DNA of 64,000 bases, taken from contig NZ_QUOK01000001.1 of the NCBI RefSeq assembly GCF_003390325.1, forward strand, positions 248,001-312,000, in the 5' to 3' direction. The translations under genes and the position numbers were made by a program. This DNA is from Rhodohalobacter sp. SW132 (GTDB lineage Bacteria; Bacteroidota; Rhodothermia; Balneolales; Balneolaceae). Numbering within the stretch: position 1 is the first letter of the stretch; every line of letters begins with the position of its first letter. Shown one piece after another: positions 45,868-53,762 of the stretch. The notes beneath the pieces were generated by a model that ran no database searches, had not been told where the DNA came from, and saw only the letters and a list, made by a program, of their open reading frames with translations.

Positions 45868-46463
45868 TGGGTATGATCCACAGACTTTTCTGCTTTTACA
45901 GCGCTGTAAACCGGCGCCGCGTAGTGCATGAACTCCACATACTTAAGAACAAACTTCCGGCCCGCTTCAACATCATTTGTGTCAAATTCTTTGGCTTCCA
46001 TCATTTCATCGAAGTAGGCGTGCAGCCCGGCTTCAAATTCACGGACAATAAGATCGCGAAGCTCTTTGAGTGATCCGGTTTCCAGGGCATGGTCTCCGGC
46101 CGGTATCACAGGACCGAAATCGGTGCCTGCAGGTTTCAACCCGGTATAGGTTGCACCTTCCGATTCGCGGTGGAGCCGTACCAGGGTTTCAAAGAAATAC
46201 ATATCGGCCATCTCCCTGACCTGTTCATTTTCGTCTCTCACATCAAGTGCTTGCTGAAACGATTCCCGGATTTGACCTTCCTGTTCTTTGTTCACCCAAA
46301 TCAGGACCAGGTTGACATCCCCGGTCATAAGAGCTTCCTGTGCGGCCAGCACCACTGGCCCGTCCATACTGTCGCAGTGGGCTTCGGCCTGGTTCGGCAG
46401 CATCAAACCTGTAAAGAGTAGTGTTATTATTAGAAGTGAGGAATTTAAAACTGTTGAATACAT
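45864..46463 (-). CDS. DUF6448-type small exported protein
   Basis: 199 residues from ATG 46461-46463. I prefer this start because GGAG lies six bases upstream, within the sequence ATGGAGAACACG; longer frames to 46502 add only a hydrophilic leader. A signal peptide (ending 'NQAEA') precedes 'HCDSMDGPVVLAAQEAL', a sequence signature I associate with DUF6448. The mature domain is helical with conserved 'WVNKEQEGQIRESF' and ends in His-rich 'VDHTH'. Its function is not known. It lies next to a Crp/Fnr regulator gene and is transcribed from the same strand. Confidence 0.65.
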   Translation of the reverse strand: MYSTVLNSSLLIITLLFTGLMLPNQAEAHCDSMDGPVVLAAQEALMTGDVNLVLIWVNKEQEGQIRESFQQALDVRDENEQVREMADMYFFETLVRLHRESEGATYTGLKPAGTDFGPVIPAGDHALETGSLKELRDLIVREFEAGLHAYFDEMMEAKEFDTNDVEAGRKFVLKYVEFMHYAAPVYSAVKAEKSVDHTH

Positions 46464-46581
46464 CGTGTTCTCCATTTGATATTGTTGATTTGTACACAAC
46501 ATACAGGAGTACAGCCGGCACTAAAATGAGCTGGATCAAAGAAGTGCAAAAAAGGTTGAAAATAATATTTCAGTGTGTAAT

Positions 46582-47331
46582 TTATGTGCCGGAAATAACT
46601 GCAGAGAGTGCATCTTTATCATTAATAGCAACCCATAGCCGTCCTGATGTGATCATCTCTTCCTGCTGAAACCGGCTCATAATCCGACTTGCGGTTTCGG
46701 TGGAGGTTCCAGTCATATCCGCCAGATCTTTGCGGGAAAGCGGCAGCTGTAATAAAATTCCAACCGTTTTCTTCTCTCCAAATTTTTCACATAATTTCAA
46801 CAGGATATGGGCAATCCGTTTTTCAACAGAAAGTGTGGTGAGATGATGGATTTGCTCCCTGGCAGAGGTTAGTTTTTTTGTGGTAATATCCAGAATTGAA
46901 ACGGCAATGGAAGAATTCGTATTCAGAACTGAACGAAATTCCCTGTTCCCGATTGAAAGGATGCAGACATCGCTTTGTGCAGTGGCTGTTTCAGAATAAC
47001 GATCTTCACCCAGTTCATTCAGGCTGCCGAAATATTCTCCAGGCTTCAGCATATCCACCAGGATCTCTTTGCCATCTTTAGTAAAACGGCTCAGCTTAAC
47101 AGCCCCATAAACCACAACTCTAAGTAACGTTGCAATATCTCCCTCTTCGTAGATCGAGTGGCCGGCTGAGAAATGTGATGCGCTGAATTTTTCATTTACC
47201 TGCTGCAAGGCTTCTCTGTCAAGACTCTGAAAAAACGGAATCATCCCCAGCTTTTCCATTCGCACATCAACCGTGCAATGGTGCTTTTTTATAGATGGAG
47301 ATTCCAGGGGTGTAGTTCTTTTTTGAGACAT
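46582..47331 (-). CDS. Crp/Fnr-family transcriptional regulator
   Basis: 249 residues. An N-terminal cNMP-binding-like beta-barrel ('GHSIYEEGDIATLLRVVVYGAVKLSR', 'GEYFGSLNELG') is followed by a dimer helix and a winged-helix domain with 'LSRKDLADMTGTSTETASRIMSRFQQEEMI', the Crp/Fnr recognition helix. There is a single Cys (in 'HHCTVDV') near the N-terminus, so it is not an Fnr-type four-cysteine oxygen sensor. A Dnr/Nnr-like NO or anaerobiosis sensor fits the context best. A 27-base inverted repeat (47370-47396) lies 39 bases upstream. It is flanked by genes linked with NO and nitrite stress. Confidence 0.9.
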   Translation of the reverse strand: MSQKRTTPLESPSIKKHHCTVDVRMEKLGMIPFFQSLDREALQQVNEKFSASHFSAGHSIYEEGDIATLLRVVVYGAVKLSRFTKDGKEILVDMLKPGEYFGSLNELGEDRYSETATAQSDVCILSIGNREFRSVLNTNSSIAVSILDITTKKLTSAREQIHHLTTLSVEKRIAHILLKLCEKFGEKKTVGILLQLPLSRKDLADMTGTSTETASRIMSRFQQEEMITSGRLWVAINDKDALSAVISGT

Positions 47332-47369
47332 ATATTTACATTAAAAAGACCAGGCTGATTTTCAAAGCC

Positions 47370-47396
47370 ATTCAGGATTTGTATACAATCCTGAAT
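47370..47396. repeat. Inverted repeat between DUF2249 and Crp/Fnr genes
   Basis: ATTCAGGATT (47370-47379), 7-base spacer TGTATAC, AATCCTGAAT (47387-47396). It lies just past the stop of the minus-strand DUF2249 gene and 39 bases before the regulator start. It is either a terminator or an operator; no T-run on the minus strand. Confidence 0.5.
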
Positions 47397-47402
47397 TATT
47401 TA

Positions 47403-48155
47403 TCAACTTTCTTCTTCAAGCTTCATCACCTTCACTTTCCACTCCTTCGGCATTGTCATCAGGTACTCCCACTTGAAAGGTTCTGAATTTTCCGCTTCCA
47501 TCTGGTAGTAGAGCGGTTTGGGATCGTGATCGTTGATGAAAACAAAGGCTTCTCCCGGCTTCAGGTCATCAAATGCCTCGAAAACCATATCATGACGTTT
47601 GGCCGGAGGATGAGGGCGCACATCAAACTTGTTGACGACCGTAATGTCCGTTGCATCGATATCATTTTCAGCTTTTTTAGTGACGTGAATAATGGTTTCA
47701 TTGTCATCTTGCTTTTTGTACTCCCAGGTGTGATCCCCTTCAAATTTATTTTGAAAGATTTGGTGGATTTCCTCCGGTTTTTCTGAAGCCCTGATCTCCA
47801 TCACATCTCCCGGAAGCATCATCCCGTAGCGATGAAAAAGGGTGTATTTCCAGTCTTTTTTATCGGCTTTTCGCAGATCGATCAGTGTAGAGACATCGTT
47901 GTCTTTGTCAGCTTCTGAATCAGCCGTTCGTGTAACCCGAACTTTCCATTCCTCGGGATCGCGCTGCAGGTATTCCCATCCCACTACATCCCCAAAGATG
48001 GATCGGAATTCGTAATAAAGCGGCTTCGGATCATGATCGTTTATAAAAACAAAACTATCCCCTGCCGGCAGATCTTTAAAAAGCTTCAGCAGTTTCTCGT
48101 GGCGTTTGATCGGGATCAGTATTCGTACATCGAATTCATCGGTTGTTATGTTCAT
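47403..48155 (-). CDS. Protein with three DUF2249 domains
   Basis: 250 residues, no signal, so cytosolic. Three DUF2249-type domains are seen: residues about 1-75 and 175-248 are near copies ('FDVR ... RHEKLLKLFKDLPAGDSFVFINDHDPKPLYYEF' versus 'FDVR ... RHDMVFEAFDDLKPGEAFVFINDHDPKPLYYQ'). A more divergent middle copy (about 90-165) lacks the 'NDHDPKPL' loop. Family members occur near denitrification and NO-detoxification genes and resemble TusA-like folds. The His-rich 'DHDP' loop may bind metal. Domain function is not established. It lies with the RIC-like and regulator genes on the same strand. Confidence 0.85.
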   Translation of the reverse strand: MNITTDEFDVRILIPIKRHEKLLKLFKDLPAGDSFVFINDHDPKPLYYEFRSIFGDVVGWEYLQRDPEEWKVRVTRTADSEADKDNDVSTLIDLRKADKKDWKYTLFHRYGMMLPGDVMEIRASEKPEEIHQIFQNKFEGDHTWEYKKQDDNETIIHVTKKAENDIDATDITVVNKFDVRPHPPAKRHDMVFEAFDDLKPGEAFVFINDHDPKPLYYQMEAENSEPFKWEYLMTMPKEWKVKVMKLEEES

Positions 48156-48213
48156 TGGAGGTGTTATTATATTATATAGTTATAAGAGTATTTTATCTTG
48201 TAAATAATATAAT

Positions 48214-48555
48214 TTATCGATTGTTTTCTGACTGTGAATCACTCCGCCAGTAATTGTTCGCTGCGGCCACCGTTTGAAAATGAACGGCTACTACATGGGA
48301 TGAAGCAATCAGGGCATCCGGATCTTTTGCGTAGACTTCACGCAGCATAAACAGAACCTCCTTATCCGGCTGTGCGGATGTTACTCCTTTACGGGCCAAC
48401 TGAATAGCTACCTGGAAGCCTTCTTCAGGAGTGTCGGTAATCAGGCTGAGTTCGGTATCTTTATTCCGCTCTGAATCCATTTCAGCCTGGGCATAACTGG
48501 CTGATACGGATACCAACAGAAGCATTGCTGCGATTAGTAGTGATTTTGCGTTCAT
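48214..48555 (-). CDS. Small exported protein of unknown function
   Basis: 113 residues with a clear signal peptide (ending 'ASYAQA'). The mature part (about 90 residues) contains 'FQVAIQLARKGVTSAQPDKEVLFMLREVYAKDPDAL' and looks helical. I do not recognise a family. Its position, 30 bases after a DUF488 gene and before DUF2249, places it in the NO-stress gene group on the minus strand. Start chosen at the ATG directly before the signal. Confidence 0.5.
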   Translation of the reverse strand: MNAKSLLIAAMLLLVSVSASYAQAEMDSERNKDTELSLITDTPEEGFQVAIQLARKGVTSAQPDKEVLFMLREVYAKDPDALIASSHVVAVHFQTVAAANNYWRSDSQSENNR

Positions 48556-48584
48556 ATGGATTGTTGCTTTTTTTAGGGTTTGAT

Positions 48585-48953
48585 TTAACTGTTATCGGAA
48601 GCTTTTTCCAGGAACTCTTTTAAAACAATTGCGTGATTGTGTGTCTCGTCCTTTGTGGCATAAAGAAGCGTAACTTTTTGATCCCCGGCTAAATCAAGCA
48701 GTTTTTCAACCGGTTCTTCCTTTGAAGCCAGCTCATGTTCATACCGTTTTTTAAACTCTTGAAACTTGTCCGGATCGTGATCAAACCACTTCCGTAATTC
48801 CGGTGATGGTGTGATCTCTTTCATCCATTTATCCAGTTTAGCGTCCTCTTTTGAGACGCCACGCGGCCAAAGGCGGTCCACCAGCACCCGGCAACCATCC
48901 TCATCCGATTGTTCTTCATAAATTCGTTTGATTTGAAGGTTGAGGGTGCTCAT
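48585..48953 (-). CDS. DUF488 family protein
   Basis: 122 residues from ATG 48951-48953 ('MSTLNLQIKRIYEEQ'); a longer frame adds eight residues. It has the strong family pattern 'RVLVDRLWPRGVSKEDAKLDKWMKEITPSPELRKWFDHDPDKFQEFKKRYEHEL', ending 'VTLLYATKDETHNHAIVLKEFL'. The domain is common in bacteria and has no firm function; some homologues sit near heme or nitrite genes, as here. It lies 24 bases after the Fe-S-type regulator gene, suggesting one transcript. Confidence 0.85.
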   Translation of the reverse strand: MSTLNLQIKRIYEEQSDEDGCRVLVDRLWPRGVSKEDAKLDKWMKEITPSPELRKWFDHDPDKFQEFKKRYEHELASKEEPVEKLLDLAGDQKVTLLYATKDETHNHAIVLKEFLEKASDNS

Positions 48954-48977
48954 TAAGCTAAAGTCACAAAATTTCAC

Positions 48978-49613
48978 TTAACCATTTACAGGAATCTCAT
49001 AGGTACAGGAGAAATCCCCATCAGCGATGTAGCTTGTTCGCTCAACATTTTTATTAAACAGTTTCCGGTAAAACATCGCCTCCAGTTTACAGGGCAGCCG
49101 CGTTTCTTTCACCACTTCTCTGAACGGACAGTTGCACTCTTTGATGGTGATGGTTCCGTCTTCCGAATCCAATTCAGCCTCCGGCATGAAGCCTTCCTCT
49201 TCAAGAAATCCCATCAGCTTGTCGAGTTGTGATTTTAAATCATTTTCAGATGCCTCGTCCATTCTGTTCCGGGCTTTCTTCAGGCGCTCCTCCCAGAAGG
49301 ATTCAAAAAACTGTTCAATCGTCTGCTCATCCCCCTGCTCTTTTAAAAACTTCAGAAGCTCCCGAATGAGATCGGATTCTGAGGAAGGGAAAAGGCGATT
49401 CCCTTTTGGGGTGATTTGGTACTGCAGGCTGGGGCGGCCGGGACCTGACCGAATGTATTCACGGCGGATATATCCATATCTTTCGAGCTGTAGAAAATGC
49501 TCTCTGAGGGTGGTTTTAGCCAGCTCGGTATGAGTGACGGCTTCATCCATCGAAAGCGTGCCTTTTTGTTTAATCAGGTCAAGGAGGTCTTTTTTAGGCC
49601 CGGTATAAATCAT
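48978..49613 (-). CDS. Winged-helix regulator with C-terminal cysteines (SufR/COG2345-like)
   Basis: 211 residues. The N-terminal winged helix reads 'KKDLLDLIKQKGTLSMDEAVTHTELAKTTLREHFLQLERYGYIRRE', with 'GRPSLQYQITPKG' as the wing. The C-terminal half has 'ECNCPFREVVKETRLPCKLEAMFY ... DFSCTYEI', that is C-x12-C-x27-C, close to the cysteine layout of SufR-like iron-sulfur regulators, which lose the cluster on exposure to oxidants or NO. One cysteine of the SufR set appears to be missing. Sensing NO or Fe-S state would suit the adjoining RIC-like repair gene, which precedes it on the minus strand. Confidence 0.78.
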   Translation of the reverse strand: MIYTGPKKDLLDLIKQKGTLSMDEAVTHTELAKTTLREHFLQLERYGYIRREYIRSGPGRPSLQYQITPKGNRLFPSSESDLIRELLKFLKEQGDEQTIEQFFESFWEERLKKARNRMDEASENDLKSQLDKLMGFLEEEGFMPEAELDSEDGTITIKECNCPFREVVKETRLPCKLEAMFYRKLFNKNVERTSYIADGDFSCTYEIPVNG

Positions 49614-49631
49614 AATAAAGTGGGTTACAGA

Positions 49632-50375
49632 CTATGTGGAATACAACTGATTTTTAATCAGGGGGAATAAATGCTCTTGCTCAATGGAGAAATATCTCTC
49701 AAGTTGGGTGGATAAATCTGCCAGGTTTTTGTTCATAATCCTCAATGTTGAACACGCTCCGGCAGGATGTTTAAAGCCATCACTGAACTCCCGGATTTTA
49801 TCCATCTCTTTTTTAATTTTCGGGCGATCCGATTCCAGGATCTCAAGGGCCCGTTTCAGATCTCTTACCTTGCCATACAGAATGGATTCCTTCCGATCAT
49901 TTAGTTCATTTGCCATCGGAAAGAGCGTTTCATTTTCAAGCGACAGGTAGAGCTTAAGCTGATTGTTCAGGGTATTAAAATGCCACTCAATGTTTTTCAG
50001 CCAGGTGTATTGATTTCCGTGAACAAGCTGAACCCTGGGCAGGTCGCGGGAAATTTCGGTGAGCAGCTCCCGGATACAGGGCTGGACAGAATCTGACAGC
50101 CAATTGACCCAGTGTGATAGATCCTCTTTAAAATCCGGATTCTCAGGGGTATTTTTTATACACCCGGGTTCTGCATGATTTTTTTGGATCCAGCTCAAAA
50201 GTTCCTCTTCATTCCACTGGCGCTGCTGACACACTGATCGCAACGTCTGATCCTGATACTGCTCCGGCTTCATGCCTATTGAGTTCAGCAGTTTCGCTGC
50301 GTTTTGATCAGATGAAATAATCTGGTTGATAGTTGCTTCCGGTGTCAGTTTGGGTAGTGTTTTTTCGGTACTCAT
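49632..50375 (-). CDS. RIC-like iron-sulfur repair / hemerythrin-type protein
   Basis: 247 residues. The N-terminal ScdA_N/DUF542 region ('TPEATINQIISSDQNAAKLLNSIGM') is followed by a four-helix hemerythrin-like domain. Possible di-iron ligands are in 'VHGNQYTWLKNIEWHFNTL', 'LENETLFP', 'FKHPAGAC' and 'IEQEHLFPL'. Compared with YtfE/ScdA the N-terminal Cys pair and some His are not evident, so it is a divergent member. RIC proteins rebuild Fe-S clusters damaged by nitrosative or oxidative stress. It is the first gene of the minus-strand group 46.6-50.4 kb and lies next to a ferredoxin remnant. Confidence 0.72.
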   Translation of the reverse strand: MSTEKTLPKLTPEATINQIISSDQNAAKLLNSIGMKPEQYQDQTLRSVCQQRQWNEEELLSWIQKNHAEPGCIKNTPENPDFKEDLSHWVNWLSDSVQPCIRELLTEISRDLPRVQLVHGNQYTWLKNIEWHFNTLNNQLKLYLSLENETLFPMANELNDRKESILYGKVRDLKRALEILESDRPKIKKEMDKIREFSDGFKHPAGACSTLRIMNKNLADLSTQLERYFSIEQEHLFPLIKNQLYST

Positions 50376-50538
50376 GGTAGAGTCGTTTTATTTGTTTCAC
50401 TACACCAAAACTACGGATCTTAAAACATTAAAACAATAAAATAGGAAATAACCGTTTTTATTGTTGTAATTAAATTCCCGGACGGTTACCTTTTGTTAGT
50501 AATGAAAATTTATAAATGAAAGGTGCAGTACGGCGTAG

Positions 50539-50920
50539 GCCGTAAACGAACCCTGTATTAAATGTAAATACACAAACTGTGCGGCCGTTTGCCCGGTGGA
50601 TGCATTTCGTGAAGGGCCGAATGTTTTAACGATCGACCCGCTCGAATGTATCGATTGTGATGCCAGCGTAAGCGAATGCCCCGTAGAGGCGAACTGAATA
50701 TCGAATAATGAACCGCTGAATAAAGAATGTCGAAGGGATTTACAAATGTTCGACATTCAGCCTTTGATATTCAATATTCGATATTTAAAATCTGGATATC
50801 TTTTGCATTGATTGATCTCGTTATGGGGATGAGTCAAAAACAAAAGATCCGCTGCCCGATGCAGATGACTGGGCTGATGTTGAGGATAAACACGAACACC
50901 TTGCAGAAAAATGGGAGTGA
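50539..50920 (+). pseudogene. FdxA-like ferredoxin pseudogene, interrupted by a 132-bp repeat
   Basis: Fragment A (50539-50697) encodes '[27 protein letters not shown]' and 'DPLECIDC', clearly an FdxA-type seven-iron ferredoxin. Its reading frame has an upstream TAG (50536-50538), and one expected cluster Cys is now Ser ('CIDCDAS'). It stops where the first 132-bp repeat begins. Fragment B (50816-50920) is in a different frame and gives the C-terminus, 'KDPLPDADDWADVEDKHEHLAEKWE' and a stop. Roughly 25 middle residues are missing. Near the 5' end a small palindrome (TACGGC-GTAG-GCCGTA, 50529-50544) has probably destroyed the start. Confidence 0.82.
50689..50820 (+). repeat. 132-bp repeat, copy 1 (inside the ferredoxin pseudogene)
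   Basis: Begins GCGAACTGAATATCG and ends GATTGATCTCG. It is about 94 percent identical to copy 2 (8 differences I can count). It contains long inverted segments built of GAATATCGAAT / GAATGTCGAA and TTCGACATTC / ATATTCGA, so it can fold into a hairpin, as palindromic repeats in Bacteroidota do. Confidence 0.92.
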
Positions 50921-50921
50921 A

Positions 50922-51053
50922 GCGAACTGAATATCGAATAATGAACCGCTGAATAAAGAATGTCGAAGGGGTTTACAAATGTTCGACATTCAGCGTTTGA
51001 TATTCAATATTCGACATTTAAAACCTGGATAATTATTGCACTGATTGATCTCG
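50922..51053 (+). repeat. 132-bp repeat, copy 2
   Basis: Same length and ends as copy 1, starting two bases after the ferredoxin fragment's stop. The two direct copies bracket the 101-base ferredoxin C-terminal fragment. From 51054 to 51195 I see only a small GC-rich inverted segment (51141-51175) and no gene. Confidence 0.92.
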
Positions 51054-51195
51054 ATCCAGACATTGATTCAAAAAGATTCCGGGACTGTCATAGCCCTGAT
51101 TACAAAATCAACGGATGCTGGGGGCTGAGTCCGAAACACCGACGCTGACAGGACCTTCGGACGCTGTTAGGTCATGTTAATAAACCAAACAACCA

Positions 51196-51525
51196 ATGAG
51201 CAGAGAATTACACATAAGGCGTGAGGCAGCCCGGAGGTTTTGGGGCGTTATCGATCCCGAGTTGGGCGTAAACATTGTAGATCTGGGATTGATTTACCGG
51301 ATGTTCATGAGGGATGACGATACGTTTGTTGTGGAATATACCACCACAACAGCGGGCTGCCCTATGCGTCGTTATTTGCAGAGAAAAATTGAAGAGGCCC
51401 TGCAATCCATCGAGGAAATTGAGAAGTTCGAAACGAAACTGGTTTTTGAACCGGAATGGTCTGTGGAGATGATCGTGGAAGGGGTAGAGTTTTTCTCCGT
51501 TCCGCCACCTATGATGTCGGGTTAA
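51196..51525 (+). CDS. DUF59/MIP18-type metal-sulfur cluster assembly factor
   Basis: 109 residues, cytosolic. The pattern 'FWGVIDPELGVNIVDLGLIYRMFMRDDDTFVVEYTTTTAGCPMRRYL' is the classic DUF59 fold (VxDPExxxxxVDLGLI ... GCP) with its single conserved Cys. Family members (SufT, PaaD) help mature Fe-S proteins. Its TAA overlaps the ATG of the following NnrS-like gene (TAATG, 51523-51527), so the two are coupled. Placed beside NO-linked genes, it may assist Fe-S repair or assembly under NO. Confidence 0.88.
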   Translation: MSRELHIRREAARRFWGVIDPELGVNIVDLGLIYRMFMRDDDTFVVEYTTTTAGCPMRRYLQRKIEEALQSIEEIEKFETKLVFEPEWSVEMIVEGVEFFSVPPPMMSG

Positions 51526-52628
51526 TGAACATGAATAAAACAAAACTGCTGGATCTGTTTTTTGGCATCCTGCTGGTTACGGCCGGAATGGGTCTTCTGT
51601 TGGGACTCTACACCGGTTTGATCCGTATGGGCCTTTCGATGCCTACGGCATTTGAACTGGACGCGATGGCCCACGGGCCACTGATGATTAATGGGTTCCT
51701 GGCTACACTGATTTCGCTTGAACGCGGCGCTGCGCTTGAAAAATTGTGGAGCTATATCGCCCCATTCTCATTTTTCCTGGCAACTCTTCTGCTGATGACC
51801 GGCTACGTCTATGTGGGTGGATTTTTTCTGCTCCTCGGCTCCCTGTTTTTGGTCATCATTATGGGATATCTCTGCTACTTGCAGTCGGTGGTGCATCACT
51901 ACATTATGGCTGCCGGCGCTGTTACCCTGCTGATCGGAAATGTTCTTTTTATTCTGAATGCACCCGTTTTTGAACTGATCGGCTGGTGGATCGCTTTTCC
52001 GCTGCTCACCATTTTCGGGGAGAGGTTGGAGATGAACCGGATTATGCGTCCGCCCAAAAAAGCGCAGCATCTGTTTGCCGGATTGATTACAGCGTGGATT
52101 ATTTCGCTTGCCATTATCCATTGCCACCGGGATTTCGCCTGGCTGGTCAACTCCCTGTTTTTGATCGGAATTGCCGTCTGGCTAATCCGGTTTGATGTAG
52201 CCCGGCGAACCATAAAATCGCGAGAATGGACCCGCTACAGCGCCTGGTGCCTCCTCACGGGATATGGCTGGCTGATCATTGCCGGAATTCTCGGGATGAT
52301 CTACGGCTTGCCGGCAGCGGGATATATTTATGATGCGCTTCTGCATATCTTTTTTGTGGGATTTGTCTTCAGCATGATCTTTGCCCACGCTTCGATCATT
52401 ATCCCGTCACTAACTGGGGAACTGGTTCCCTGGAGCCGATACTTCTACATGCCGTTTTTTCTTCTCCACGGTTTTCTGCTGATTCGTGTAGTGGGCGATC
52501 TTCTGTATGTAACCGAAATCAGAATCTGGGGAAGTTATGGCAACGTCGCGGCCATTTTGCTCTTTCTTGGCGGAATTCTCTTTCAACTGACCTTTAGACA
52601 ACCGACTCCGGCCTTTTCGCAAACATAG
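51525..52628 (+). CDS. NnrS-like multi-spanning membrane protein
   Basis: 367 residues from ATG 51525 (a second ATG at 51531 is equally possible); a longer open frame to 51456 lies within the preceding gene. Eleven or twelve helices are predicted. 'MAHGPLMINGFLATLISLERGAAL', 'LHIFFVGFVFSMIFAHASIIIPSLTG' and further His in helix ends ('HHYIM', 'HCHRDFAW') match the NnrS family, heme- and copper-containing membrane proteins that protect against nitrosative stress. A role in dealing with NO is expected from family and context; biochemical activity of NnrS remains poorly defined. Confidence 0.8.
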   Translation: MNMNKTKLLDLFFGILLVTAGMGLLLGLYTGLIRMGLSMPTAFELDAMAHGPLMINGFLATLISLERGAALEKLWSYIAPFSFFLATLLLMTGYVYVGGFFLLLGSLFLVIIMGYLCYLQSVVHHYIMAAGAVTLLIGNVLFILNAPVFELIGWWIAFPLLTIFGERLEMNRIMRPPKKAQHLFAGLITAWIISLAIIHCHRDFAWLVNSLFLIGIAVWLIRFDVARRTIKSREWTRYSAWCLLTGYGWLIIAGILGMIYGLPAAGYIYDALLHIFFVGFVFSMIFAHASIIIPSLTGELVPWSRYFYMPFFLLHGFLLIRVVGDLLYVTEIRIWGSYGNVAAILLFLGGILFQLTFRQPTPAFSQT

Positions 52629-52663
52629 TGTTAAACCCAATTTTATGACAAGAGATTATCGGA

Positions 52664-53041
52664 ATGAGTGATATTACAAATGATAGTGACATCAAAACCC
52701 TTGTTTATGAATTTTATGATAAAGTGCAGCAGGATGAACGGCTTGGATTTATTTTCAATGATTATGCCGATGTAAACTGGGACCATCACCTGCCCCGGAT
52801 GGTTGATTTTTGGTCAAATTTACTGTTTCAAACCCGCCGGTACCACGGCCGGCCTTTCCGGCAGCATCTTCCGCTGCCTATACAAAAAGATGACTTTGCC
52901 CGATGGCTATCGTTATTTGAAGAGACCGTGGACGAGCATTTTGAAGGTGAAAAAGCTGATTTTGCCAAAGAAATGGCATCAAAAATAGCATTCTCATTTT
53001 CTATTCGGCTGGAGATGGAAGGGAAATACAAGAATCCATAA
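52664..53041 (+). CDS. Truncated hemoglobin (group III)
   Basis: 125 residues. The start 'SDIKTLVYEFYDKVQQDERLGFIF' and 'DVNWDHHLPRMVDFWSNLLFQTRRYHGRPFRQHLPLPI' follow the group III trHb pattern, with the proximal His in 'FRQHLPLPIQKDDFARWLSLFEETV'. Such globins bind O2 and NO and are often thought to convert NO to nitrate. It lies 35 bases after the NnrS-like gene and 9 bases before a cytochrome c', so all three fit an NO-defence transcript. Confidence 0.85.
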   Translation: MSDITNDSDIKTLVYEFYDKVQQDERLGFIFNDYADVNWDHHLPRMVDFWSNLLFQTRRYHGRPFRQHLPLPIQKDDFARWLSLFEETVDEHFEGEKADFAKEMASKIAFSFSIRLEMEGKYKNP

Positions 53042-53050
53042 TCAATTTCT

Positions 53051-53560
53051 ATGAAATACAATATCAATACAATTCTAACCGGGTCGTTTTTCCTGCTGGT
53101 ATTTATCGGGCTGGCCGTTGCTCATTTTCAGAATAAGGGCCAGGATACCGATACCAAACAGGACGTAGAAACAGAAAGCATCACTCAGCCGCTGGAACTG
53201 TCCACGATCATGCGCATGCTGATGATCGATATGCATACCATAAATGAAGGGATCTATACTAAAAATTTCGATCTGATTGAGCAGGGGGCAGCCAACATAA
53301 ATAATCATCCGCCGCTTTCAACTGAAAGCCGCCAGCTGGTTCAGGGTACTCTGGGCGAGAGGATGGATGTTTTTGGTTCTTTCGATCAAACTGTTCATTC
53401 AAGGGCAGATTCTCTGCGTGAGGCAGCACGGAGCCAGGATATGAACAGGGTGATGGAGCATTACAACGTGATTCAACAGGGATGTGTAAACTGCCATACG
53501 GCATTCCAGGAGGAGATTCGTCGCGAATGTCTCAAACGACAATTACAGAACAGGGAGTAG
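53051..53560 (+). CDS. Membrane-anchored cytochrome c'-like protein
   Basis: 169 residues. One N-terminal helix (about 8-26) serves as signal or anchor. The rest is a helical domain, with the single heme motif 'GCVNCH' near the C-terminus (about residues 148-152), the layout of class II cytochromes c (c'). In these the heme iron is five-coordinate and binds NO. The protein is therefore a candidate periplasmic NO sink. It follows the globin gene by 9 bases and precedes a 66-residue gene by one base. Confidence 0.78.
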   Translation: MKYNINTILTGSFFLLVFIGLAVAHFQNKGQDTDTKQDVETESITQPLELSTIMRMLMIDMHTINEGIYTKNFDLIEQGAANINNHPPLSTESRQLVQGTLGERMDVFGSFDQTVHSRADSLREAARSQDMNRVMEHYNVIQQGCVNCHTAFQEEIRRECLKRQLQNRE

Positions 53561-53561
53561 T

Positions 53562-53762
53562 ATGGATGATTCACCAGATAAGATTAAATCTGAAAGACGG
53601 CTTGCGGAAACTATTCGTGAGGAATGCTTAAAAGCGGCGCGAGAGGGATTTATGGACGCCTCAATGAGCGGACTATGCGCGGAGGGTGCAATGGAAGCGG
53701 CCATCAGTGCAATTCAAAAGCTGGATCTCAATAAAGTGATTGAAAATCATCGTTCAAAATGA
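53562..53762 (+). CDS. Small conserved-looking protein (66 residues)
   Basis: A helical cytosolic protein. 'LAETIREECLKAAREGFMDASMSGLCAEGAMEAAISAIQKLDLNKVI' contains two Cys and a repeated Ala/Gly-rich helix pattern. I do not know a characterised family. The frame overlaps the next gene by ATGA (53759-53762) and starts right after the cytochrome c' stop, so it is likely translated as part of the same transcript. Confidence 0.6.
   Translation: MDDSPDKIKSERRLAETIREECLKAAREGFMDASMSGLCAEGAMEAAISAIQKLDLNKVIENHRSK

Noticed and set aside
48978-49613. ArsR-type arsenic or metal sensor
   Set aside because: The C-terminal cysteine spacing (C-x12-C-x27-C) fits SufR/COG2345 iron-sulfur regulators better than the short ArsR metal-site patterns.
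50496-50756. 86-codon minus-strand frame in the ferredoxin remnant
   Set aside because: It is antisense to clear ferredoxin coding remnants and runs into the palindromic repeat.
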